This document shows, piece by piece, positions 1 to 3,702 of a stretch of DNA of 6,336 nt. The first letter of the stretch is position 1, and every line of letters begins with the position of its first letter. The notes under the pieces were generated by a model, which worked only from the letters and a program-made list of their open reading frames with translations, made no database searches and was not told the DNA's origin. A program made the translations under genes and the position numbers. The DNA comes from an uncultured Clostridia bacterium (GTDB taxonomy: Bacteria; Bacillota; Clostridia; Christensenellales; UBA1242): assembly GCA_934772445.1 (NCBI GenBank), contig CAKVMJ010000041.1, forward strand, positions 1 through 6,336, written 5' to 3'.

Positions 1-1
1 A

Positions 2-193
2 CATGATGCTGTTAAACTTGAAGCTGCTAGGAAAAGCAAAGATAAATCTCTATCTAGTAAATTAGAATATCAAATAAAAACCCTTTCTAAAATGCAAAAA
101 GAAGCTTTAATAAATGGTGAAAAGTTATCTAGTTTCTTGAGTGGAAAGGTTGATTGCAGAAGACATAAAAGAATAATAGTTGATAAAAAATAG
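2..193 (+). CDS. C-terminal end of an unidentified protein (5' end outside window)
   Basis: An open frame enters from the left edge and ends at TAG 191-193, giving the last 63 residues of a protein. The segment is Lys-, Ser- and Leu-rich, probably helical, and ends in a basic tail (CRRHKRIIVDKK). I recognise no domain or motif. Codon use matches the other AT-rich genes here. It lies on the same strand as the mobilization gene downstream, but about 490 bp of non-coding DNA separates them, so they are unlikely to share a translational unit. It could be a small plasmid or phage-type accessory protein; the sequence does not show which. The call as coding rests on the open frame and composition only. 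Confidence 0.6.
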   Translation, partial: HDAVKLEAARKSKDKSLSSKLEYQIKTLSKMQKEALINGEKLSSFLSGKVDCRRHKRIIVDKK

Positions 194-228
194 AGTAGTA
201 AGAATTTATCTAAACTCTTGCTACTCTA
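191..228. terminator. Stem-loop at end of upstream gene, likely terminator
   Basis: Arms 191-203 and 216-228 pair over 13 positions with one G-U wobble, around a 12-nt loop. The stem overlaps the TAG stop codon. No T-run follows on the plus strand. A run of six A (185-190) precedes it, so an intrinsic terminator with a U-tract would form only for minus-strand transcription. It may act in either direction or just protect the 3' end. Confidence 0.5.
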
Positions 229-341
229 ATACTAATATGGTCGAGGCGAGAACTAGGTTGGGGCTTGTATTATAGGAGTATCAAAGGTTTTGCAACTTGT
301 ATAGGTGGTGTATTAGGGAGTGAAATAAATTTTAGAAAATT
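229..341. other. Non-coding stretch, relatively G-rich
   Basis: No ORF with a credible start and ribosome binding site was found. The block from about 240 to 325 is noticeably richer in G on the plus strand than its surroundings. This may mark a conserved non-coding function such as part of an origin, but no recognisable motif was seen. Confidence 0.3.
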
Positions 342-395
342 GCTGTAAAACGCTATAAATCAATAAAAATTGCTATAAATATAAACTCTATAAAA
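342..395 (+). repeat. Short iteron-like direct repeats, core CTATAAA
   Basis: Related words lie in the same orientation: GCTGTAAAA (342-350), GCTATAAAT (352-360), GCTATAAAT (372-380) and TCTATAAAA (387-395). Spacings are 10, 20 and 15 bp. Such arrays can be Rep or regulator binding sites. In DNA this AT-rich they could also arise by chance, and no rep gene is visible in the window. Confidence 0.35.
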
Positions 396-424
396 ATATG
401 AGATGTTGGCGAATATTTTTGTAA

Positions 425-509
425 CACGATTACCATATGCAAATAAAATAATACAATTATTTTATAGTGTTTATTAAATTTATTTAATAAATATAAATAT
501 GTAATCGTG
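425..509. other. Three-way-junction inverted-repeat structure upstream of oriT (possible single-strand origin)
   Basis: The outer arms CACGATTAC(c)ATAT (425-438) and ATATGTAATCGTG (497-509) pair over 13 bp with one bulged C. Inside are two perfect 10-bp hairpins. One has arms 443-452 and 456-465 with loop ACA; the other has arms 470-479 and 482-491 with a two-base TT turn. The whole folds as a cloverleaf, or three-way junction. In rolling-circle plasmids that carry MobV genes, single-strand origins with heavy secondary structure sit beside oriT and mob, so an sso-like or accessory oriT role is plausible. No known sso consensus box was recognised. Confidence 0.5.
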
Positions 510-522
510 CAAAAGGGTTGTT

Positions 523-541
523 AGGGAAAAATATTTTCCCT
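523..541. repeat. Perfect 8-bp hairpin (AGGGAAAA/TTTTCCCT)
   Basis: Arms 523-530 and 534-541 are exact inverted repeats around the loop ATA. The hairpin lies between the three-way structure and the nick-region hairpins, so it belongs to the dense secondary-structure block of the transfer origin. There is no U-tract, so it is not a terminator. Confidence 0.5.
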
Positions 542-543
542 GA

Positions 544-584
544 CCATACGGAAACTCTGCTGAGTTTCTAGTATGTTAGAAACT
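544..584 (+). other. oriT: MobV-type origin of transfer (oriT) with nick site 575/576
   Basis: Two overlapping, mutually exclusive hairpins are present. In the first, CATAC (545-549) and GAAACTC (551-557) pair with GAGTTTC (562-568) and GTATG (571-575). In the second, AGTTTCTA (563-570) and TAGAAACT (577-584) are perfect inverted repeats around the six-base loop GTATGT. As I recall it, this is the architecture of the pMV158 oriT, where the relaxase MobM cuts within TAGTGTG/TTA in the loop. Here the matching word is TAGTATG/TTA (569-578), placing the cut between 575 and 576. It lies about 100 bp upstream of a MobV relaxase gene in the same orientation, as in pMV158. The exact nick is inferred by analogy. 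Confidence 0.85.
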
Positions 585-611
585 AAAAAAAGTTTTATTT
601 ATTTAAGAAAA

Positions 612-639
612 TTCAAAGGGGGTATTTTATTTTTATAAG
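612..639 (+). promoter_or_regulatory. Weak candidate promoter for the relaxase gene
   Basis: TTCAAA (612-617) and TATAAG (634-639) are separated by 16 bp. The -10 overlaps a small hairpin, AGCCT-acga-AGGCT (638-651), lying 30 bp before the gene. It is a poor match to consensus. Because it is next to the oriT, relaxase binding could repress it, as reported for MobM autoregulation. Confidence 0.3.
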
Positions 640-681
640 CCTACGAAGGCTATCTTATATAAAAAGGAATATATAAAAAAA

Positions 682-1632
682 ATGAGTTATGCAATAATTA
701 GAAATGCTAATTACAAAAAAGAAAATTTGGCAGGTCTATACAAACATAACGAAAGAAAAAATACAAATTATTCTAATAAAGATATTAATAAAATTAATTC
801 ATTTAAAAATTATTCAATTAAAACATGTAATACTACTTATTCAAATGCCATTAAAATTTTACGACAAGAAAATAATTTACAAGGAAGAATAATAAAAACA
901 ACAAATGTTGCTTGCGAATTTATTATTACATCTGATAAAGAGTTTTTTGAGCTAATTGGTGAAAAGGAAACAAAACGATATTTTCAAACCGCATATAATT
1001 TTGTTGCAAATTACAAAAATTCAGGCGAAAAATATATACTTTCTGCCAAAGTACATATGGACGAAAGCACGCCACACTTACATTTGGTTTTCGTTCCAGT
1101 TCTTCATACTAAAGATAAAAACGGCAAAGAAATTAATAAAATTGCTTGCAGTAAATATTGGAAATGTAAAGATAGTTATAGACAGTTACAAGACAATTTC
1201 TACAAACATATTAAAGATAATGGCTTTGATTTAAATCGTGGAAATACAAAAGATAATATTCATATACCGATAGAAACTTTAAAAAGTATAACAGATTATG
1301 AAAATATAAAATATGAGCTAACACAAGAAGCAATAAAACCCATAAATACAAATAATAAATCTCTAATATTAGTACAAAATAATGAGTTAATAAAATATAC
1401 CAATAAGCTAAAATTGCAATTAAGTAAATCATATAAAACAATAAATAAATTGGAAGAGTTGCAAAGAGAAAATACTAATTTAAAATATGAAAATCAAGAA
1501 TTAAAAACAGAAAATAATAAATTAAAAAATTACATACAAAAGACTTTTGAAGTAGTAAAACACCTTTTTAATTTTCCTATGGACAGATTAAAAAGGGTTG
1601 TAGATAATTTTGTAAATAGTATGGAAAAATAA
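682..1632 (+). CDS. mob: MobV-family relaxase (Mob/Pre mobilization protein)
   Basis: This enzyme would nick one strand at the adjacent oriT and lead that strand into a recipient cell through a conjugation channel supplied in trans. The relaxase domain fills roughly residues 1-200. The N-terminus MSYAIIR is typical. H22 lies in HNERK, at the same position as His22 of pMV158 MobM, the residue that attaches to DNA. The metal-binding triad motif HMDESTPHLH spans residues 125-134. A GFDLNRG motif (181-187) is also characteristic. Residues about 235-290 form a Lys/Glu/Asn-rich coiled coil, a likely oligomerization region. At 316 residues it is shorter than MobM (about 494), lacking much of the C-terminal part, but all catalytic motifs are intact. 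The start ATG has AAGGA at 664-668, a rather long 13-nt spacing. The toxin-antitoxin locus follows within 15 bp of the stop. The family call is secure; activity is inferred. Confidence 0.95.
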   Translation: MSYAIIRNANYKKENLAGLYKHNERKNTNYSNKDINKINSFKNYSIKTCNTTYSNAIKILRQENNLQGRIIKTTNVACEFIITSDKEFFELIGEKETKRYFQTAYNFVANYKNSGEKYILSAKVHMDESTPHLHLVFVPVLHTKDKNGKEINKIACSKYWKCKDSYRQLQDNFYKHIKDNGFDLNRGNTKDNIHIPIETLKSITDYENIKYELTQEAIKPINTNNKSLILVQNNELIKYTNKLKLQLSKSYKTINKLEELQRENTNLKYENQELKTENNKLKNYIQKTFEVVKHLFNFPMDRLKRVVDNFVNSMEK

Positions 1633-1643
1633 AGAAAGTTTTA

Positions 1644-1672
1644 TTGAAAATTGGCAAATATTGTATTATAAT
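1644..1672 (+). promoter_or_regulatory. Promoter of the small hydrophobic peptide gene
   Basis: TTGAAA (1644-1649) and TATAAT (1667-1672) are separated by exactly 17 bp, a near-consensus sigma-A promoter. Transcription should start near 1679, giving an mRNA of about 165 nt that ends at the terminator at 1836-1845. The peptide is thus expressed independently of mob. Confidence 0.8.
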
Positions 1673-1707
1673 TAAAATATCCTTTTCAAAGAGGAAATCT
1701 CGGAGAA

Positions 1708-1718
1708 GGGAGGTGCAA
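1708..1718 (+). promoter_or_regulatory. Strong ribosome binding site that fixes a TTG start
   Basis: GGGAGGTG (1708-1715) is a near-perfect anti-16S match. It lies 9 nt before TTG 1723. The nearby ATG at 1733 opens only two codons before a stop, and GTG at 1714 reaches a stop after seven codons, so TTG is the only useful start. The site overlaps the repeat that the antisense RNA would bind. Confidence 0.75.
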
Positions 1719-1736
1719 TTCATTGAGTTCCTATGA
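1713..1736 (+). repeat. Direct repeat copy a, over toxin RBS and start codon
   Basis: This 24-bp copy begins GTGCAAT and ends GAGTTCCTATGA. The second copy at 1879-1904 matches it except for one substitution and a two-base insertion. The last 12 bases are identical. Because the second copy is transcribed from the opposite strand, the two transcripts are complementary here. Confidence 0.8.
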
Positions 1737-1809
1737 ATTAATCTGGCGATTAATCGTTTTATTACTTTTAAGTAGTAACGATGAAAGTCAAGACACCAAC
1801 AAAGATTAA
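1723..1809 (+). CDS. Small hydrophobic peptide, probable type I toxin
   Basis: The 28-residue peptide starts at TTG and begins MSSYELIWRLIVLLLL, followed by a polar acidic tail (SSNDESQDTNKD). One short membrane-inserting stretch spans residues 6-16, with Arg9 inside it. The MSxYE opening resembles my recollection of TxpA (MSTYESL), BsrG and the putative holin-like toxin family. The peptide is shorter than these and its hydrophobic stretch is brief. Type I toxins of this kind act at the membrane and are kept silent by an antisense RNA. The gene has its own promoter, strong RBS and terminator, and faces a convergent small RNA with complementarity over its start. It could instead be a leader peptide, but the antisense arrangement argues against that. 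No function has been tested. Confidence 0.7.
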   Translation: MSSYELIWRLIVLLLLSSNDESQDTNKD

Positions 1810-1815
1810 ATCTTT
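1801..1815 (+). repeat. Small hairpin at toxin stop codon
   Basis: AAAGAT (1801-1806) and ATCTTT (1810-1815) pair around the TAA stop, which forms the loop. It sits three bases upstream of the terminator stem and may shape the 3' end of the toxin mRNA. Confidence 0.45.
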
Positions 1816-1816
1816 G

Positions 1817-1845
1817 AGGCAGGCGACCACCTGCCTTTTCTTTTT
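1817..1845 (+). terminator. Intrinsic terminator of toxin mRNA, loop CGACCA
   Basis: AGGCAGG (1817-1823) pairs with CCTGCCT (1830-1836) around the six-base loop CGACCA (1824-1829). TTTTCTTTTT (1836-1845) follows. The loop is the exact complement of the loop in the antisense RNA terminator, so a kissing contact between the two RNAs is possible. Confidence 0.9.
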
Positions 1846-1849
1846 ATAT

Positions 1850-1878
1850 AAAAAAAGAGATATGCGACCACATATCTC
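1850..1878 (-). terminator. Intrinsic terminator of antisense RNA, loop UGGUCG
   Basis: On the minus strand GAGATATG (from 1878 down to 1871) pairs with CATATCTC (1864-1857) around the loop TGGTCG (1870-1865). Seven T follow (complement of the A-run 1850-1856). It lies back to back with the toxin terminator. Confidence 0.9.
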
Positions 1879-1904
1879 GTGCAAATCATTATGAGTTCCT
1901 ATGA
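1879..1904 (+). repeat. Direct repeat copy b, inside the antisense RNA gene
   Basis: This is the second copy of the repeat at 1713-1736, ending in the same 12 bases GAGTTCCTATGA. It is transcribed from the minus strand, giving the antisense RNA its complementarity to the toxin start region. Confidence 0.8.
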
Positions 1905-1953
1905 CTTGCTAGCTAATGTTATTATAACATCATTTTTATTATATGTCAAATAA
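1891..1953 (+). pseudogene. Possible relic of a second hydrophobic peptide (20 aa) overlapping the antisense gene
   Basis: The plus strand reads ATG to TAA as MSSYDLLANVIITSFLLYVK, which shares the MSSY(D/E)L opening with the toxin and is also hydrophobic. No Shine-Dalgarno sequence precedes it, and the DNA also encodes the antisense promoter on the other strand. Part of the likeness follows directly from the direct repeat. Expression seems unlikely. It may be the trace of a duplicated toxin gene from which the antitoxin RNA gene arose, which is speculative. Confidence 0.35.
1921..1949 (-). promoter_or_regulatory. Consensus promoter of the antisense RNA
   Basis: On the minus strand TTGACA (1949-1944) and TATAAT (1926-1921) are perfect consensus hexamers separated by exactly 17 bp (1927-1943). 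This is the best promoter in the window, and stronger than the toxin promoter, as expected for an antitoxin RNA that must be in excess. Confidence 0.9.
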
Positions 1954-1978
1954 AATTTTTTATTCTTTTTTGTGTTTA

Positions 1979-2975
1979 TGTAGGTTAGTCAATCATATGT
2001 CACAAATTATTTACAAATATATAGTTTGAAACACCTGTATGTTTGAATTCTTTTTTACTTTACATTTTAATTTCCTTGATATTCCAACAAAAACTCTTTT
2101 GGACTCTTCCATTTTAATGGTCGCATTGGAAAATTATTATATTCTCTTAACCATCTTCTGCCTTTTTCTCTTAAATCTTCTATACTTACAAATACTCTTT
2201 TGTAATAAAATCTTTCTTGATCTTTTCTATGACTTCTTTCTACTTTCCCATTTTGCGTTGGTGTATGTGGTCTTATTAAACTATGCTTTATCTTTAGCTC
2301 TTTTAATCTTTTCTCAAACATTGTTAATTTGTTTTTATTAAATAAATGCATTCCACGATAATTTATGTGTGAATTCAAATCCATTATCTGTTTGTATTAA
2401 TTCTACTTTAAATGGAAAATACTTTATTAATTTATTTAAAAATATTGTCGATTCATATGTGTTATGTTCTTTGCAAAAATATGTATATCTAATTCTTGTA
2501 TATTCATCTATTGCTGTATATTGATAATATCTTTCTCCTAATTCTTTTAATTCCTTGCTCATACATTCCATGGGTACATACTTAACATCAACTTGTACTC
2601 TTTCTCCTGGATATCTTGCTATTGGTACCAATGGTGGCTGAATCCTTTTTCTTTTTGAAGGTGCTTTTTTATATATGCCTAATCTTACCATTACATGATA
2701 CAACCCTTGTATTGTTCTTGTATATCCTGCTTGCTTCAATTTTATCCATAATACTACCAATCCTGTATCTTTATTGTTTGATTTATATCTTTTTATCATT
2801 TTTATTTCTTCTTTTGTGTGTTCATTTGGATGATGATGTGGTCTACGAGAACGATCTTTTAGGCTTTCTTTTGTTCCATCATATCTTTCTATCCATCTAT
2901 ACAATGTTATTATATTTACATCAAATTTTTCTGCTGCCTTTGATGCTCCATATTTTAAAGAATATATATATAATT
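1979..2975 (-). mobile_element. Remnant of an IS481-family insertion sequence, truncated at the transposase 5' side
   Basis: The intact 3' end of the transposase is followed by about 90 bp ending in TGTAGGTTAGTCAATCATAT (1979-1998). That resembles the terminal repeat of related clostridial IS481 elements, starting with TG. A matching inverted copy is not found beyond the other end, and transposase homology stops near 2960, about 20 codons short of a normal N-terminus. The element has therefore lost one end and cannot move on its own. The right boundary is approximate (2960-2990). The left boundary lies only about 30 bp from the antisense RNA promoter. Confidence 0.7.
2067..2963 (-). pseudogene. 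IS481-family DDE transposase, frameshifted and N-terminally truncated
   Basis: This is a cut-and-paste-type DDE transposase. Reading from 2963 down, the first frame holds the helix-turn-helix (KYGASKAAEKF, then TLYRWIERYDGTKESLKDRS), the first catalytic Asp in QVDVKYVP and the second in QTDNGFEF. It stops at 2338. The next frame resumes with NKNKLTMFEKRLKEL and carries the catalytic Glu in GKVERSHRKDQERFYYKR, then the usual C-terminus NNFPMRPLKWKSPKEFL, ending at 2067. The break lies around 2337-2345, where an ATTT unit occurs twice. Removing four bases restores a gap-free join, and a one-base insertion is also possible. Upstream, the frame has no Met and meets a stop near 2976. All three catalytic residues survive in the DNA but in two frames, so the gene is taken as dead. 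Confidence 0.9.
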
Positions 2976-3020
2976 AATCTAAACTATTGCAACTAGTCTA
3001 GAATAATTAACTTAATTATA
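2969..3020. repeat. Imperfect long hairpin at the IS junction
   Basis: TATAATTAA (2969-2977) pairs with TTAATTATA (3012-3020). TCTA-a-ACTA (2978-2986) pairs with TAGT-c-TAGA around a loop near 2987-2993. A nine-base bulge lies on the right arm. It is centred close to where transposase homology ends. It could be the scar of a deletion, a degenerate terminator or chance in AT-rich DNA. Confidence 0.35.
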
Positions 3021-3142
3021 CCAAAATCTATATAAATTGCAAGATTTTTTAGAATTAGGGGGAAAGTTTCCCCCCTTTTCATGATAAATAGCTTTAAGCT
3101 CCTGGGCTTCCGTCCGTCTAGGCAAAATTCTTCTTCTTCCAT
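2993..3142 (-). CDS. Small hypothetical ORF (49 aa) with good RBS
   Basis: The minus-strand ATG at 3142 is preceded by AGGAG with good spacing and opens a 49-residue frame beginning MEEEEFCLDGRKPRSLKLF and ending in an Ile/Leu-rich stretch. I recognise no family. The frame runs through a GC-rich hairpin (3057-3075), unusual for a coding region. Its last third may be readthrough into DNA joined after the IS deletion, so the original gene may have been longer. A minus-strand promoter (3329-3357) and a structured leader precede it. It may be a truncated gene, a regulatory leader peptide or non-coding; moderate doubt. Confidence 0.4.
   Translation of the reverse strand: MEEEEFCLDGRKPRSLKLFIMKRGETFPLILKNLAIYIDFGIIKLIILD
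3057..3080. terminator. GC-rich hairpin with short T-run
   Basis: AGGGGGAAA (3057-3065) and TTTCCCCCC (3067-3075) are inverted repeats. TTTT follows on the plus strand and a TAATTCT tract on the minus strand. It is the most GC-rich structure in the region. No plus-strand gene ends just before it. It might end minus-strand transcription coming from the promoter at 3329-3357, or plus-strand readthrough across the IS. Confidence 0.5.
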
Positions 3143-3180
3143 TTCGTTAGTCTCCTTTATATTTATTCTATAAGTATAAA

Positions 3181-3285
3181 TTCAATTATGATATAAAGAA
3201 GATAACAAATGTTATACTTCAAGAAGTCCAAGCAGTTGCAATGCTTGACTATCAATCATAATTGAATATCAAGTATTACAACTTG
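3181..3285 (-). promoter_or_regulatory. Structured leader region, three-way junction, between a promoter and the 49-aa ORF
   Basis: The outer arms TTCAATTATGAT (3181-3192) and ATCATAATTGAA (3255-3266, first base 3255) form a perfect 12-bp helix. Inside are two hairpins: GAAGATAAC/GTTATaCTTC (3198-3206 and 3211-3220, loop AAAT) and AGTCcAAGCA/TGCTTGACT (3225-3234 and 3242-3250). A further hairpin, CAAGT/ACTTG, lies at 3270-3285. On the minus strand this lies between a predicted start near 3322 and the RBS at about 3153, so it may be a cis-acting RNA element. It matches no riboswitch class I know. It could also act as DNA. Confidence 0.45.
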
Positions 3286-3328
3286 AAAAATAGCTGTTAA
3301 GCCATTCTTAATACTTTATAGTAACTAT

Positions 3329-3357
3329 ATTTTAGCATATTTTTAATAAAAATTCAA
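3329..3357 (-). promoter_or_regulatory. Candidate minus-strand promoter
   Basis: On the minus strand TTGAAT (3357-3352) and TAAAAT (3334-3329) are separated by 17 bp. The transcript would start near 3322, run through the structured leader, and reach the 49-residue ORF after about 180 nt. Confidence 0.55.
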
Positions 3358-3405
3358 ATTTCTCTAGAAACATATATGAATTCGAAAGAATATTGTAATG
3401 AATAG

Positions 3406-3434
3406 TTGACAAAGAAATAAATTATATATAAAAT
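3406..3434 (+). promoter_or_regulatory. Plus-strand promoter upstream of the 12-codon ORF and pilin-like gene
   Basis: TTGACA (3406-3411) is a perfect -35 and TAAAAT (3429-3434) a good -10 at 17-bp spacing. It diverges from the minus-strand promoter at 3329-3357. A 6-bp inverted repeat TACAAA/TTTGTA (3440-3445 and 3453-3458) covers the expected start of transcription and could be an operator. No strong terminator is seen before the gene at 3703, so that gene is probably on this transcript. Confidence 0.7.
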
Positions 3435-3507
3435 ATATTTACAAATGTAGAGTTTGTATGGTATGTAGCCCGAAAATAAAAAACGAAAGAAAAGGAGAAT
3501 GACTAAA

Positions 3508-3546
3508 ATGGCTAAAAGCATTGCAAGAGTACACAAGGTAACTTAA
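3508..3546 (+). CDS. 12-codon ORF with good RBS (leader peptide or truncated gene start)
   Basis: AAGGAG (3492-3497) lies 10 nt before ATG 3508, which opens MAKSIARVHKVT and then TAA. It sits downstream of a consensus promoter and 156 bp before the prepilin-like gene. The peptide is basic. It could be a regulatory leader peptide, or the preserved start of a gene whose body was lost. An in-frame ATG at 3499 is too close to the RBS. Confidence 0.4.
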   Translation: MAKSIARVHKVT

Positions 3547-3686
3547 TAAATAATAGAAAAAGTATAAAGAATGCTTTATTAATGATATATATAACAGACA
3601 AATTAATAATATAAAATGGGTCTATTTTTTGTATTTTGAAAATAAATAAAGCACAAAACAGTGTACAAAAGATAAATAAGAAACAT
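3547..3686 (+). other. AT-rich untranslated spacer before the prepilin-like gene
   Basis: No ORF with a usable start lies here. TGCTTTATT and AATAAAGCA form a 9-bp inverted repeat about 70 bp apart (near 3573 and 3645), and a T-run follows GGGTCTA near 3618-3630 without a solid stem. I see no convincing terminator or second promoter. Confidence 0.35.
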
Positions 3687-3702
3687 AGGAGGAAAAGTAA
3701 AA

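Larger units (their letters stand above)
1846..1914 (-). ncRNA. Convergent small RNA, probable antitoxin RNA of about 60-70 nt
   Basis: The minus strand carries a perfect promoter and, about 36 bp beyond the predicted start near 1914, a perfect terminator. The transcript would be 60-70 nt and has no ORF. It contains the complement of the direct repeat (1879-1904), so it can pair with the toxin mRNA over the RBS and start codon (1713-1736). Its terminator loop UGGUCG complements the toxin terminator loop CGACCA. The two RNAs do not overlap on the DNA, so pairing relies on repeats. That is the logic of RNAI/RNAII in the pAD1 par system. A block on toxin translation is inferred. Confidence 0.75.

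Noticed and set aside
229..341. Possible small ORF in the G-rich block
   Set aside because: An open stretch of about 40 codons exists, but it has no ATG, GTG or TTG start with a ribosome binding site.
425..509. Retron or attC-like recombination site
   Set aside because: There is no reverse transcriptase or integrase in the window; its position beside oriT and mob gives a simpler explanation.
1211..1441. Minus-strand hydrophobic ORF inside mob
   Set aside because: It lies wholly within a well-supported relaxase gene, has no promoter or RBS, and its composition is what antisense of a Lys/Asn-rich gene gives.
2039..2996. Plus-strand hydrophobic ORFs across the transposase region
   Set aside because: They are the reverse reading of the transposase gene; they have no RBS and Leu/Phe/Tyr-rich content typical of antisense to AT-rich coding DNA.
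3181..3285. Retron-like ncRNA (outer a1/a2 helix enclosing hairpins)
   Set aside because: The outer helix with inner hairpins resembles msr-msd layout, but no reverse transcriptase gene is present nearby and no conserved branching-G context was found.
3573..3653. 9-bp inverted repeat TGCTTTATT/AATAAAGCA before the prepilin-like gene as a regulatory site
   Set aside because: The arms are about 70 bp apart and made of common AT-rich words, so chance is likely.
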